Both the position numbers and the translations under genes were made by a program. Below are positions 27,521 to 36,973 of a stretch of DNA of 64,000 nucleotides, piece after piece. Numbering within the stretch: position 1 is the first letter of the stretch; each line of letters opens with the position of its first letter. Source of the stretch: AP-15 sp963818695 (GTDB lineage: Bacteria; Pseudomonadota; Alphaproteobacteria; ATCC43930; CGMCC-115725); the NCBI GenBank assembly GCA_963818695.1, contig CAWFTG010000009.1, forward strand, positions 744,001 to 808,000, in the 5' to 3' direction. Below the pieces are notes generated by a model. It was given only the letters and a program-made list of their open reading frames with translations. It did no database searches and was not told the origin of the DNA.

Positions 27521-27815
27521 GTCGAGCTTCCTTCTCTTGGTGCTTTGCTCTTCTGAAGGGAACGCCGAAGGCGCCCCCAACGTTAAAGTTAACAAAATTT
27601 TCGACAGCTTACAAATCGACTGAAAATCTCCACCCGGCGCTCTTAACAATTGTATCGGCGGCATACTATCGGGCCGAGCACTCGGACCCTTGGCCGGCCC
27701 GCGAGCTCGCCGCGGCCTTAGCCAGCCGCAGCATCGCTAAATCGAGTGAGCGTCGGTAATTGCTTTAATTACGCGATGCGTTCAAATACGTGCGGTCATC
27801 AGGGAGTGAATCACG

Positions 27816-28187
27816 ATGAGACAGGGATATTATTCGGCCGTAGTGTGGTTGAGCGTGCTTATTGCCTCGCCTGTTGTTGCGCAGACAACATCGCCATCCA
27901 AGTTACCCGCTCCCGCGGCGACCACCGCACCCAAGACGACAGCCCCGCCGCAGGAACGCGCCGTATCTCCGGAGCAAGGTGGGTTAGTGGATATCAACTC
28001 GGCGTCCGCCGAGGAGCTTGATAAGCTACCTGGCGTGGGGCCTGCGCGTGTTAAGGCAATCATTTCCCATCGACCCTACAACGGAAAAGACGATCTGGCC
28101 CAGCGCAAGGTCATTCCGCAGACCGTCTACGACCAGATTAAGGACAAGATCATCGCGCGACAGGGAACCATGCAGCGGAAGCCATGA
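27816..28187 (+). CDS. Secreted ComEA-like helix-hairpin-helix protein
   Basis: This 123-residue protein has a signal peptide (SAVVWLSVLIASPVVAQ), a Pro/Thr/Ala-rich linker to about residue 55, and then a helix-hairpin-helix domain VDINSASAEELDKLPGVGPA through YNGKDDLAQRKVIP. ComEA uses this domain to bind incoming DNA during transformation. The same domain occurs alone in many non-competent bacteria. No other com genes are nearby, so a DNA-uptake role is only possible. Confidence 0.85.
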   Translation: MRQGYYSAVVWLSVLIASPVVAQTTSPSKLPAPAATTAPKTTAPPQERAVSPEQGGLVDINSASAEELDKLPGVGPARVKAIISHRPYNGKDDLAQRKVIPQTVYDQIKDKIIARQGTMQRKP

Positions 28188-28471
28188 TTGTCGCATGGGA
28201 GGGCCGCGGCCCCTTCTCCCGGCCGAGGGATTCCGAGTTTCGCCTCTTGACTGGGCGCAAATGCCGGCCTTAAATGGCAGCCGTCGCCAACTAGCCAGGA
28301 GGGTGTGCCACAGACATGACGCCACCTGGAGAGAAGCAGTTGCCGACCGCTTGGCATCGGCAACCAAGTTGAAAGTCCAAGATAGAGCTCGGCGCAAGGC
28401 GCCGAGCGCGAAGGACAGCTTCGCAACAGTGACCCCCGCCTGACGCCTCCGAGCGCACGGGGGTCCTTGCT

Positions 28472-29347
28472 TTGAATCTCGACAGCTCCGGCCCGACTTC
28501 GCGAATTTATTTCTCGCAGCGGCTTCGGCTGCATTATGTCGATTGGGGCAACCCAGCGAAGCCGCCGCTGCTCCTCGTCCATGGCGGACGGGACCACTGC
28601 CGCAACTGGGACTGGGTGGCCAACGCGCTGCGCCGGGACTGGCATGTTTTGGCGCCCGATCTGCGCGGTCACGGCGACAGCCAGTGGTCTCCCGACGGCA
28701 ATTATTCGATCGCCGGTTATATCTATGACCTGGCCCAGCTAATCCATCAGCAGGAGCTCGCGCCGGTCAATATCATCGCGCACTCTCTCGGCGGCATGAT
28801 CGCGCTGCGCTACGCCGGCATCTATCCCGATCATGTCAGACGGTTGATTTCGATCGAGGGGCTGGGCGCATCGCCAAAACGGCGCGAAGAGCGGTTGAAA
28901 CGCCCGATGGCGGAACGTATGCAACATTGGATCACCGAACAGCGCGCGCTTTCCGGCCGTCTGCCGCGGCGCTATTCCTCGATCGAGGACGCTTTCAAGC
29001 GGATGCAGGAAGCAAACCGGCATCTGTCGCCGGAGCAGGCGCGGCATCTAACCCAGCACGGGGTCAACCAGAACGAGGACGGCACCTATAGCTGGAAGTT
29101 CGACAACTACGTCCGGGCCGAGCGGCCGTACGAAATGACCGCCGCCGAGACCGAGGGGCTCTGGCAGCGCATCGATTGCCCGACGCTCCTCGTCTACGGC
29201 AAGGAGAGCTGGGCCTCCAACCCGGCGGAGGACGGGCGGGCTCGCCATTTCCGCAACGCCCGGATCGTTTCCTTCGAAAATGCCGGCCATTGGGTCCACC
29301 ATGACCGGCTCGACGCCTTTCTCGATCTAGTCCGCGGATTTCTTTAG
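28472..29347 (+). CDS. Alpha/beta hydrolase (Ser nucleophile)
   Basis: The 291-residue protein has oxyanion stretch LLVHGGRDHCRNWD, nucleophile elbow IAHSLGGMIAL, the acid in LLVYGKESWAS and the histidine ENAGHWVHHDR. Only a TTG at 28472 offers a start in this frame near the first conserved residue, so the start is uncertain. Fold and residues suit an esterase, lactonase or C-C hydrolase. Neighbours give no hint. It ends tail to tail with the Ku gene. Confidence 0.85.
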   Translation: MNLDSSGPTSRIYFSQRLRLHYVDWGNPAKPPLLLVHGGRDHCRNWDWVANALRRDWHVLAPDLRGHGDSQWSPDGNYSIAGYIYDLAQLIHQQELAPVNIIAHSLGGMIALRYAGIYPDHVRRLISIEGLGASPKRREERLKRPMAERMQHWITEQRALSGRLPRRYSSIEDAFKRMQEANRHLSPEQARHLTQHGVNQNEDGTYSWKFDNYVRAERPYEMTAAETEGLWQRIDCPTLLVYGKESWASNPAEDGRARHFRNARIVSFENAGHWVHHDRLDAFLDLVRGFL

Positions 29348-29358
29348 TCGGCGGCAAC

Positions 29359-30300
29359 TCAGGAAGCCTTCTTCCGCCGCCTCGGCGCTGCGGCGTGCTG
29401 TGCCTTGGGCTTGTCCGCAAGGCCCCCGCGGACCGGCAGAAGCAGACTCGGCTGAGCTTTCGAGGATTTTGCTGGCCTTGATTTTGCCGGCCGCGGGCGT
29501 GCCTTACCGGCGATCTTTTCCGCCCCTTCCTCCGCCAGGCTGCGCTTCAGCGCATCCATCAAATTGATCACCTGCGCGGGCCTGCGCTCCGGTGGGCGCT
29601 CCGGCAACTGACCGGCGAGTTTCTCGTCGATCAGTTCTTTCAATGCGGCTTGATAATGGTCGACGAATTTTTCGGGTTCGAATTTGCGGGTTCGCCGCAC
29701 GATGATCTGCTCCATGATCGCGAGCTCGTCCTCGGCGGCGGGCTCATCGGCGATCGCCCCGAAAAAGTCGTCGGCGGCTCGGACCTCCTCCGGAAAGCGC
29801 AACGCATTGACCAGCAGACCCTTGCCGTGGTGGCGGATCGCGACGATCCGCTCGCGCGTGTTGATCACGACCTGACCGATCGCCGCCTTGCCGGTGTCGC
29901 GCAGCGCGTCGCGGATCACCCGGTACCCGTCTTCGGCGAGACTGCCGTCCGGGACGAGGTAATAGGGGCTGTCGATGTACACTGGATCGAGGGCGTCGGC
30001 GTCGACGAATTCGGCGATGTCGATCGTGTCGGTCGTCTCGAGGCGCAATTTCTCCAGATCGGCCGGCTCGACCGCTACGTAACGGCCCTTTTGGTACTCG
30101 TAGCCCTTGACAATCTCGCTGCTGTCTATGAGACCGATCCCCGGCACCACGTTTTGATAGCGCACGCGCTCGCCCGAGGGTTCGTGTATTCGGTGAAAAT
30201 GGATGCGCTCCTTTTCGGTGGTGGCCGAATAGAGGCGTACCCCGATCGTCACCAGCGAGAGCTTGAGGAAGCCTGTCCAATAGGGTCGAGCTGCAGCCAT
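29359..30300 (-). CDS. ku: Ku protein (bacterial non-homologous end joining)
   Basis: The 313-residue protein (ATG 30300, MAAARPYWTGFLKLSLVTIG) has the Ku bridge core: RIHFHRIHEPSGERVRYQN, the GLIDSSEIVKGYEY stretch, and NLMDALKRSLAEEG near the core end. A basic, Pro/Ala/Lys-rich tail closes the protein (KARPRPAKSRPAKSSKA), as in DNA-binding extended Ku forms. Ku holds double-strand ends and recruits LigD. No ligD is in the window. A TTG two codons upstream (30306) is an alternative start. Confidence 0.96.
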   Translation of the reverse strand: MAAARPYWTGFLKLSLVTIGVRLYSATTEKERIHFHRIHEPSGERVRYQNVVPGIGLIDSSEIVKGYEYQKGRYVAVEPADLEKLRLETTDTIDIAEFVDADALDPVYIDSPYYLVPDGSLAEDGYRVIRDALRDTGKAAIGQVVINTRERIVAIRHHGKGLLVNALRFPEEVRAADDFFGAIADEPAAEDELAIMEQIIVRRTRKFEPEKFVDHYQAALKELIDEKLAGQLPERPPERRPAQVINLMDALKRSLAEEGAEKIAGKARPRPAKSRPAKSSKAQPSLLLPVRGGLADKPKAQHAAAPRRRKKAS

Positions 30301-30371
30301 CGGCAATCGTCCTCGGTTGCCGACTTCAACGAGTCCGGCCCCAGGCCCGTTCCGACCCCGCTCACACTGGG

Positions 30372-30845
30372 TTACGAGTTGTTGCCGAAGATCGGGTGCT
30401 CGACCCGGTCACCCGGCCGGATCCCGAGGCGGGCCGCGGTGCCGCCATTCAATTCGATGACGGCGCGTACCGGCGCCGCTGCGGCGATCACGTCGAGCGA
30501 TTGGGGCACCGCGCGCTCGTGAATGTTGACGATGCGGCCCTGCGCATCGATGAAAAGCATGTCGAGCGGGATCAACGTGTTGCGCATCCACATCGTCGCG
30601 ACGGTCCCCTGCTTGTAGTCGAACAGCATGCCGGCATCCGGCGCGAGGCTGGTTCGGAACATCAGGCCCTGCGTCATCTGCGCCGGCGTTTGCGCGACTT
30701 CCACATCGAAGCGGTGCGGCCCGGTCGCGCTGATGATCGTCAGTTCCGATTTCGGGAACTGCTGAAGCTCCGCACCGGCTGCAAACCGAGACGGCGCGGT
30801 CGCAAGCAGAAACGGAAGCAGAAAAAGTGCACGACGCGAAATCAT
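30372..30845 (-). CDS. DUF192 family exported protein
   Basis: Starting at MISRRALFLLPFLL (30845) the protein has 157 residues with a signal peptide ending near AAGAE. The DUF192 core follows: VEVAQTPAQMTQGLMFRTSL, MLFDYKQGTVATMWMRNTLI, PLDMLFID, and VRAVIELNGGTAARLGIRPG. The family is widespread and has no proven biochemical role. An eight-codon longer start at 30869 is possible. It is upstream of and co-directional with ku. Confidence 0.85.
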   Translation of the reverse strand: MISRRALFLLPFLLATAPSRFAAGAELQQFPKSELTIISATGPHRFDVEVAQTPAQMTQGLMFRTSLAPDAGMLFDYKQGTVATMWMRNTLIPLDMLFIDAQGRIVNIHERAVPQSLDVIAAAAPVRAVIELNGGTAARLGIRPGDRVEHPIFGNNS

Positions 30846-31026
30846 GGAAGGCGCAGCCAACGGCCCCAAAAAAGCTCACTCCGAATCCAGCGGCGGCTAG
30901 GGTTATCGGAAATTCAGCATTTCGGTCAACCTGAAGATAGGCTTCAATACCCCGGCAGAGCTCTGCTCGCGCCGTTCGCCTTGTCGCCGCGAGCGGCTGC
31001 CGGTAGGTTCCGTTGGGCCGGCCGTC

Positions 31027-33513
31027 ATGACCGATACCATCCAGACCGTCTTTGTCGTCACCGCGCTGCTCGGATTGATCAGCCTGTTGCTGCCCCTCGC
31101 CGAGCGCTTGTCGATCCCCTATGCGGTATTGCTCGCGGTCGTCGGCATCGCGATCGGCGGCATCGTCAACCTCCCTTTCGCGTCCCATCCCGGCAACATC
31201 CTCAGCGATGTCGTCAGCTGGCTGCACGATTTCGGGCTCGGCGCCGAGTCGCTGCTCTATGTCTTCCTGCCGGCGCTGCTGTTCGAGGCCGCGCTCAATG
31301 TCGATGTGCGCCAGCTGAGCGACGAAGTCGGGCCGGTCCTGATCCTCGCCGTCGTCGGCGTCATCGTCTGCACCTTTGTCGTCGGGCTCGCCTTGTGGCC
31401 AATCTCGCCCGTCGGGATGCTGGCCTGCGTGATTCTCGGCGCGATCATCGCGACGACCGACCCGGTCGCCGTCGTCGCGATCTTCCACGACATCGGCGCG
31501 CCGCGCCGGTTGTCGACCCTGGTCCAGGGCGAGAGCCTTTTCAACGACGCCGCGGCAATCGCGATCTACTCGCTCGCCGTCGCGATGCTCGCGGGCAACC
31601 GGCCCGCCAGCCCGCTCGACGGCCTCGTCACCTTCGTGCGCCAGTTCGCTGGCGGTCTCGCGGCGGGCTATATTGCCGGCTGGGCGGTCACGCTGTTCCT
31701 CCCGGCTTTGCGCTCGAGCCGCTTGGCGGAAGCGACGCTGACGATCGCCTTCGCCTATGTGATTTTTGTCGTCTGCGACCACTATATCGGCGTCTCCGGC
31801 GTCGTCGCGGTCGCGGCGGCCGCGCTGGCCGTCAGCGCGGCGGGCCGTCGCCGGCTGGCGCCGTCGAACTGGGAGAGCCTCCTCGTCACGTGGGAACAGA
31901 TTGCGTTCTGGGCGAGTTCGCTGATCTTCCTGTTTGCGGCGATGCAGATCCCCGAGCTCCTCGAACAGGCGAGCTGGGCCGATCTGGGTTTGCTCGTGGC
32001 GCTCGTCGCCGCGGCTCTCGCCGCTCGGGCCGTCACGCTTTACGGCCTCATCCCGATGCTCAGCTTCGCAGGGATCGCGAAGCCGATCGACCGCGACCAC
32101 AAGCTCGTCATGCTGTGGGGAGGAATGCGCGGCGCGGTCTCTCTCGCGCTGGCGCTCGCGGCGGCCGAAAACACCGCTCTGCCTCCGGAGGTTCGTCAGT
32201 TCGTCGGCATCCTGGCGACCGGCTTTGTGTTGTTCACGCTCCTCGTCACGGCGCCGACGATGCGGCCGCTGATGCGCCTGCTCAAGATCAGCAGCCTGGC
32301 TCCGGCCGAGGCGGCTGTTAATGAAAGGGTAATCGGGCTGTCGCTCTCGATGATCCCGCAGGAGATCGAAACGGTAGGGCGCCAGCATCAGATCTCGCCG
32401 GAGATCGTCGCCGAAGTCGCCAAAGCTTACGACGCCCGCATTCGCGACCCGGCGGGCGGCGGTCCAGAAGACGCGCAGCTCCCGATCGAGCTGCGGCAGC
32501 GGGCGGCGCTTTTTGTACTGGTCAACCGCGAACAGGAATTTTGCCGCGAATATTTTGACAGCCGCATCGTTTCAAGGCGGGTCGCCGCCAGCCTTCTCGC
32601 TCATGCCGAGCGGCTACGCGATGGGGTGCGCGATGGCATCGAGGGCTATCAGAAAGCGGCGGCCCGCATTCAGGCCTTTAACCTCCCCTTACGGTGGTGC
32701 CTCGCGGTCCATCATCGGATCGGCGTCTCCCGCCCCTTGGCGCGATTGCTCGCTGACCGGTTCGAGGTCTACCTGGCGGCTCGGTTCGTGCTGCAAAACG
32801 TCATCGCGTTCAATCGAAATCAGATCGAGCATGTATTCGGTGCCGACCCAATGACGGCTATGGCGGAGCAACTCCAGCAGCGCTTGAGCGCGGTCGAACG
32901 TGCAATCGCGGCACTGAAATTGCAGTACCCGGCCTATGCCCGCCAACTCGAAGTGCAGTCTCTCGCCCAGTTGGCGGCGCGGCTGGAAGAAGAGCGGTAC
33001 AGGCGACTGCGCGCCGAATCGATCATCAACCAGGATATGTACGAGGATTTGCAGCGCAAGCTGCGGCCGCGTCGCCGCGCCGTCGAGGGGCGCCCGACCC
33101 TCGATCTTGGCCTGAAGCGAGAGGAACTGGTCGGTCGCGTGGCAATGTTCGCGGCACTCGACGAGAGGACCCGGCGCTCGGTCGCGCGGATGCTGCGGCC
33201 GCGCCTTGCGGTCCCCGACGAGGTCGTCGTGCATAAAGGCGAGCGCGGCGACGCGATGTATTTCATCTCGTCGGGAGCGGTCGAAGTGCGGGTCGCTCCG
33301 ACCCCAGTCCATCTCGGCAGCGGTGACTTTTTCGGAGAACTCGCGTTGCTGCTCGCGGATCGCCGCAATGCCGACGTCGTGGCCCTCGGGTATTGCCAGC
33401 TGCTGAGCCTTTCCTCGCGCGACCTCCATCGCTTGTTTGGGACCGAGCCGGCCTTGCGCGACCAAATCCACGCGGTCGCGCAAGCACGCACCGCTGCGGC
33501 GGGAACCGGATGA
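31027..33513 (+). CDS. CPA1-type Na+/H+ antiporter with C-terminal cyclic-nucleotide-binding domain
   Basis: This 828-residue protein has about 12 membrane helices in the first 410 residues. The ion-site motif lies in AIIATTDPVAVVAIFHDIGA, followed by EGESLFNDAAAIAIYSL-like sequence. A long helical soluble region runs to about 700. A cNMP-binding fold follows (VVHKGERGDAMYFISSGAVE through SGDFFGELALLLADRRNADV). The design matches NhaP/SOS1-like exchangers. The C-terminal domain suggests control by a cyclic nucleotide, although the phosphate cassette FFGELALL lacks the usual arginine-alanine pair (it reads RRNADV). The stop overlaps the next start by ATGA. Confidence 0.9.
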   Translation: MTDTIQTVFVVTALLGLISLLLPLAERLSIPYAVLLAVVGIAIGGIVNLPFASHPGNILSDVVSWLHDFGLGAESLLYVFLPALLFEAALNVDVRQLSDEVGPVLILAVVGVIVCTFVVGLALWPISPVGMLACVILGAIIATTDPVAVVAIFHDIGAPRRLSTLVQGESLFNDAAAIAIYSLAVAMLAGNRPASPLDGLVTFVRQFAGGLAAGYIAGWAVTLFLPALRSSRLAEATLTIAFAYVIFVVCDHYIGVSGVVAVAAAALAVSAAGRRRLAPSNWESLLVTWEQIAFWASSLIFLFAAMQIPELLEQASWADLGLLVALVAAALAARAVTLYGLIPMLSFAGIAKPIDRDHKLVMLWGGMRGAVSLALALAAAENTALPPEVRQFVGILATGFVLFTLLVTAPTMRPLMRLLKISSLAPAEAAVNERVIGLSLSMIPQEIETVGRQHQISPEIVAEVAKAYDARIRDPAGGGPEDAQLPIELRQRAALFVLVNREQEFCREYFDSRIVSRRVAASLLAHAERLRDGVRDGIEGYQKAAARIQAFNLPLRWCLAVHHRIGVSRPLARLLADRFEVYLAARFVLQNVIAFNRNQIEHVFGADPMTAMAEQLQQRLSAVERAIAALKLQYPAYARQLEVQSLAQLAARLEEERYRRLRAESIINQDMYEDLQRKLRPRRRAVEGRPTLDLGLKREELVGRVAMFAALDERTRRSVARMLRPRLAVPDEVVVHKGERGDAMYFISSGAVEVRVAPTPVHLGSGDFFGELALLLADRRNADVVALGYCQLLSLSSRDLHRLFGTEPALRDQIHAVAQARTAAAGTG

Positions 33514-34202
33514 GCCGCAAACCGTTGCATCCCGCAACCCTCGCGGCGCGGGCAATGGGCTCGACCGATGAGGCGACGGGGGCTGTGGTATTGCCGATCC
33601 ACACGGCGACGACATTCCTGCGCGATCCCGACAACCAATACCGGCGGGGACGCAGTTACGGACGCGCCGACAATCCGAGCTATGACCAGCCGCAGGCATT
33701 GCTGAGCGCGCTGGAGGGCGGTGCCGCGACATTGTTGTTCTCGTCAGGAATGGAGGTGGCTGCAACCGTCTTCCAATGCCTGCCGCGCGACAGCCATGTC
33801 GTTGCCCCGCAAATCATGTATTGGGGATTGCGCAGCTGGCTCAGGAGTTTCTCCGGGGCTTGGGGGATCGCGGTCGATTTTGTCGATGCAACGTCTCTCG
33901 ATGCGCTGCGCGCTGCAGTTCGCCCCGGGCACACGCGCCTTATATGGATCGAGACCCCGGCGAACCCGTTGTGGACGGTGACGGACATCGCGGGTTCCGC
34001 CGAGATCGCGCACAACGCCGGCGCCTGGCTCGCCGTCGACAGCACCGCCGCTACCCCGGTGCTGACCCGGCCCTTGGCGCTCGGGGCCGATCTCGTCCAC
34101 CCTAGCCGCGTGCCCACGGCGCTTCAACAATGCTTCACTTCGTCACAATCGCGGTACCTCAGCCGAGAGCTCCACAGGTCGGGCAGTCCGGGTCCTTGTT
34201 AA
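33510..34202 (+). pseudogene. Truncated cystathionine gamma-synthase/beta-lyase family gene
   Basis: The first 200 residues are a good trans-sulfuration PLP enzyme: MSRKPLHPATLAARAMG, IHTATTFLRD, YGRADNPSYDQPQALLSALE, LFSSGMEVAATV, WIETPANPLWTVTDI and LAVDSTAATPVLTRPLALGA. Just after DLV the expected HSATKY with the PLP lysine is replaced by PSRVPTALQQ. The frame then runs antisense into the MoeB-like gene and stops at 34202 (230 codons instead of about 390). The catalytic lysine and all of the C-terminal domain are missing, so it cannot be active. It starts within the antiporter stop (ATGA). Confidence 0.85.
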
Positions 34203-34923
34203 TGCGGATCGAATGGAAGCGGGCGCGCAGCGCGTCATAAAGGAGAAGCGTGCCGTCGAGGCTCTCGCCGAGCTGAAGCAGTTCCTTCAGCACCTCGACG
34301 GCCTGCAGGGTGCCGAGAACGCCGGCGACGGCGCCGAGGATGCCGGCGGTCTCGCAGCGCGGCACCAGATCGGGCGGCGGCGGGTCGCGGAACAGGCAGC
34401 GGTAGCAGGGGTGGCCGGGGCCGAGATAGGGCTTGAATGTCGAGAGCTGACCTTCGAACGGGGACAGCGCCGCCGCGACGAGCGGCTTTTCGAGGCGGCA
34501 GCAAAGGTCCGTCAGCAGATAGCGCGTCTCGAAATTGTCGCTGCCGTCGGCGACGAGGTCATAGTCGCGGATCAGCGCCTCGGCATTGTCCGGCCCGAGC
34601 CGCAGCGGGTGGGTCTCGACCCGCACGCCGGGGTTGACGGCGGCGAGCGTGTGGCGGGCGCTGTCGACCTTGAGCGCGCCGATGCGGTCGGTCGCATGCA
34701 CGATCTGCCGCTGCAGATTGGTCAGGTCGACCCGGTCGGCGTCGGTAATGCCGAGGGTCCCCACCCCGGCGGCGGCGAGATAGAGCAGCAGCGGCGAACC
34801 GAGACCGCCGGCGCCGATAACGAGGGCGCGCGAGGACAAGAGCCGGACCTGCCCCTCCTCGCCGACTTCATCGAGGATCAGATGCCGGGCATAGCGCTGA
34901 AACTGCTCCTCCGAGAGCTCCAT
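34159..34923 (-). CDS. moeB: MoeB/ThiF/HesA-family sulfur-carrier adenylyltransferase
   Basis: The 254-residue protein (ATG 34923, MELSEEQFQRYARHLILDEV) has the nucleotide loop IGAGGLGSPLLLYLA, then DADRVDLTNLQRQI, the zinc cysteines CYRCLF and CPTCG, and the catalytic cysteine PRCETAGILG. It adenylates the C-terminal glycine of MoaD or ThiS-type sulfur carriers. It follows cysK by eight bases in one transcript. Together with the Rrf2 regulator this suggests a cysteine/sulfur-transfer unit, and a CysO/CysK-type cysteine synthesis partner is conceivable. Symbol is by family, not by proven pathway. Confidence 0.85.
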   Translation of the reverse strand: MELSEEQFQRYARHLILDEVGEEGQVRLLSSRALVIGAGGLGSPLLLYLAAAGVGTLGITDADRVDLTNLQRQIVHATDRIGALKVDSARHTLAAVNPGVRVETHPLRLGPDNAEALIRDYDLVADGSDNFETRYLLTDLCCRLEKPLVAAALSPFEGQLSTFKPYLGPGHPCYRCLFRDPPPPDLVPRCETAGILGAVAGVLGTLQAVEVLKELLQLGESLDGTLLLYDALRARFHSIRINKDPDCPTCGALG

Positions 34924-34931
34924 CGGACACC

Positions 34932-35910
34932 TCAGAGCCCGTCGAAGAGAACCGTCGACAGGTAACGCTCGGCAAAATCGGGCAACACGACGACGATAGT
35001 CTTCCCCGCCATGCCGGGCCGCACGCCGATTTCGAGAGCGGCGGCGAGCGCCGCCCCGGACGAGATCCCGATCGCGAGACCTTCGAGCCGGGCCGCTTCG
35101 CGCGCGCAGTTGACGGCGGTGTCGTTCCCGATCCGGACGATCTCGTCGATCAGGCTGGTGTCGAGGATATCGGGGATAAAGCCGGCGCCGATCCCCTGGA
35201 TTCGATGGGAACCCGGGGGGCCGCCCGACAGCACCGCGCTGTCCTCGGGCTCGACCGCGATCATCTTCAGACCGGGCTTGCGGGGCTTGAGGACCGAACC
35301 GACACCAGTCAGGGTACCGCCGGTCCCGACCCCGCTGACCACCACGTCGACCTGCGCCTTCGGTGTCGCGCCAGATCTCCTCGGCCGTCGTGCGGCGATG
35401 GATCTCCGGGTTCGCAGGGTTCTGAAACTGCTGCGGAATAAACGCGTCCGGCAACGATCCGACGATCTCCTCGGCCTTGGCGATGGCGCCGCGCATCCCT
35501 TGCGCGGCCGGTGTCAGCTCCAGTTCGGCGCCGAGCAATTTCAGCATCTTGCGGCGCTCGAGCGACATGCTCTCCGGCATCGTCAGAATGAGCCGATAGC
35601 CTTTCGCGGCGCACACAAAGGCGAGCGCGATTCCGGTGTTGCCGGAGGTCGGCTCGACGAGAACAGTGCCGGGCTTGATCCGGCCTGCGGCCTCAGCGGC
35701 GGCGATCATCGATACTCCGATGCGGTCTTTGACCGAATTGAACGGATTGAAGAACTCGCATTTGGCCAGAATATCGGACTTCGCTCCGGCATTCTCCGCG
35801 AGGCGATGAATGCGGACGAGCGGAGTTGCCCCGATCGTGTCGGCGATGCTGTCATAGACCCGGCCGCGAAACTCGGCGCTCTGCTCTCTGGTGCTCGTCG
35901 CGGTGTCCAT
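34932..35910 (-). pseudogene. cysK: Cysteine synthase A (O-acetylserine sulfhydrylase), one frameshift
   Basis: Start at 35910 (MDTATSTREQSAEF, after AAGGAAAGG). Active-site sequence is intact: the PLP lysine in NPFNSVKDRIG and the substrate loop EPTSGNTGIALAF. The frame is correct to TAEEIWRDTEG at about 35355, where it shifts. The rest (VVVSGVGTGGTLTGVG, the phosphate-binding loop, to the stop at 34932) is one frame over. The total is 979 bases, i.e. a multiple of three plus one, so a one-base insertion explains everything. All else is perfect. Either a very recent null or an assembly error. It is preceded by an Rrf2 regulator. Confidence 0.88.
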
Positions 35911-35974
35911 CAGCCCTTTCCTTCTGCTGGTTCGAAATCGATATGGGCGATTGTGATTATCTAGGTTCGCCCGC

Positions 35975-36430
35975 TCAAATCTCGAAATCGGTGTGTTCGG
36001 TTGCGCGGCCGGCGATGCCGGCCCGGTGCGCGCGACCACAAAGCTCATCGAGGGTTAGCGAGTCGAGCCGCTTCATCATCTCCTCCTGAAGGTCGAGCCA
36101 CAGCGGGCGCACGATCCGATGACCGAGGACGCTGCCGGCCGGGTCGGTGATCGGATCCTCCGCCGTCTCGAGCCCCCGCAACGTCCGCACGATGTCGCCG
36201 AGGCTGATCCGCCGCCGCTCGCGGGCGAGTTTGTAGCCGCCGCTTGGGCCCCGGATCCCGAGAAGGATCTTGTGCCGCACCAGCTCCTGCAGCACCGGTT
36301 CCAGATAACGGCGGGGGATGCCTTGGCGCTCGGTAATCTCGGATGAACGCACCGGCGCGTGACCGCCATTGTAAGCGATGTCGAGCACCGCCTCGATGGC
36401 GAAAAGCAGTTTCTTGGTTAGCCGAATCAT
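35975..36430 (-). CDS. Rrf2-family transcriptional regulator (CymR/IscR-like)
   Basis: The 151-residue protein has the Rrf2 winged helix: LTKKLLFAIEAVLDIAYNG, a recognition region SEITERQGIPRRYLEPVLQE and wing GIRGPSGGYKLAR. It has only one cysteine (in DELCGRA), so the three-cysteine Fe-S ligand set of IscR is absent. This makes it more like CymR, which senses cysteine synthesis through CysK. It lies 64 bases upstream of cysK in the same direction and probably controls it. Confidence 0.88.
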   Translation of the reverse strand: MIRLTKKLLFAIEAVLDIAYNGGHAPVRSSEITERQGIPRRYLEPVLQELVRHKILLGIRGPSGGYKLARERRRISLGDIVRTLRGLETAEDPITDPAGSVLGHRIVRPLWLDLQEEMMKRLDSLTLDELCGRAHRAGIAGRATEHTDFEI

Positions 36431-36478
36431 GCTTTCCTATACCCTGCCCCGTGATAGCGGGGCTGGTTGCTAGGATTG

Positions 36479-36973
36479 TCACCCCGGACGCGGATCGGGA
36501 CAAGCGGCCTCGACGCCGGTCGAACCGAACCCGGCCTCCTGTCGGCCCCCCGCACCCGAAAACGACGGCACGATGACAAATTGCGGCCGTGTGATACGGG
36601 TAAAAACCAGCTGCGCGATCCGGTCCCCCGGGCGGATCTCGATCGCATCGCCGCCCTCTACGGGATTGCGGTTCCATGCAGAAATGAGGCAAGGTCCTTC
36701 GTAATCCGCATCGATCACGCCGACCGCGTTGCCCAGAACCAAGCCCCGATTGTGGCCGAGCCCGGAACGCGGCAGCACGAGCGCGCACCATTCGGGGTCG
36801 TCAATGCGAAACGCGATGCCGGCGGAGATCAGCGCGGCGGGCGCTTGCGGCTGTAGAACAAGCGGATGGTCAAGACAGGCGTGGAGGTCGAGCCCCGCCG
36901 CAAGGCGCGATCCCCAGCCGGGGAACCCCCAGCCCGACAAGCGCGGGTCGAGGATTTTCAGTTCGATCTTCAC
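36479..36973 (-). CDS. dut: dUTP diphosphatase
   Basis: The 164-residue trimeric dUTPase (GTG start) shows all five motifs: AGLDLHA, PRSGLGHNRGL, GVIDADYEG, RIAQLVF and GFGSTG. It hydrolyses dUTP to dUMP, keeping uracil out of DNA and feeding thymidylate synthesis. The start overlaps the coaBC stop by four bases (GTGA). This coaBC-dut pairing is common in proteobacteria. Confidence 0.97.
   Translation of the reverse strand: MKIELKILDPRLSGWGFPGWGSRLAAGLDLHACLDHPLVLQPQAPAALISAGIAFRIDDPEWCALVLPRSGLGHNRGLVLGNAVGVIDADYEGPCLISAWNRNPVEGGDAIEIRPGDRIAQLVFTRITRPQFVIVPSFSGAGGRQEAGFGSTGVEAACPDPRPG

Noticed and set aside
30409..32388. A 659-codon minus-strand frame opposite the antiporter, and a 641-codon plus-strand frame in the same region
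   Set aside because: Both are strongly charged, arginine/aspartate-rich translations typical of antisense or shifted GC-rich coding DNA. The antiporter frame has membrane helices and a cNMP domain.
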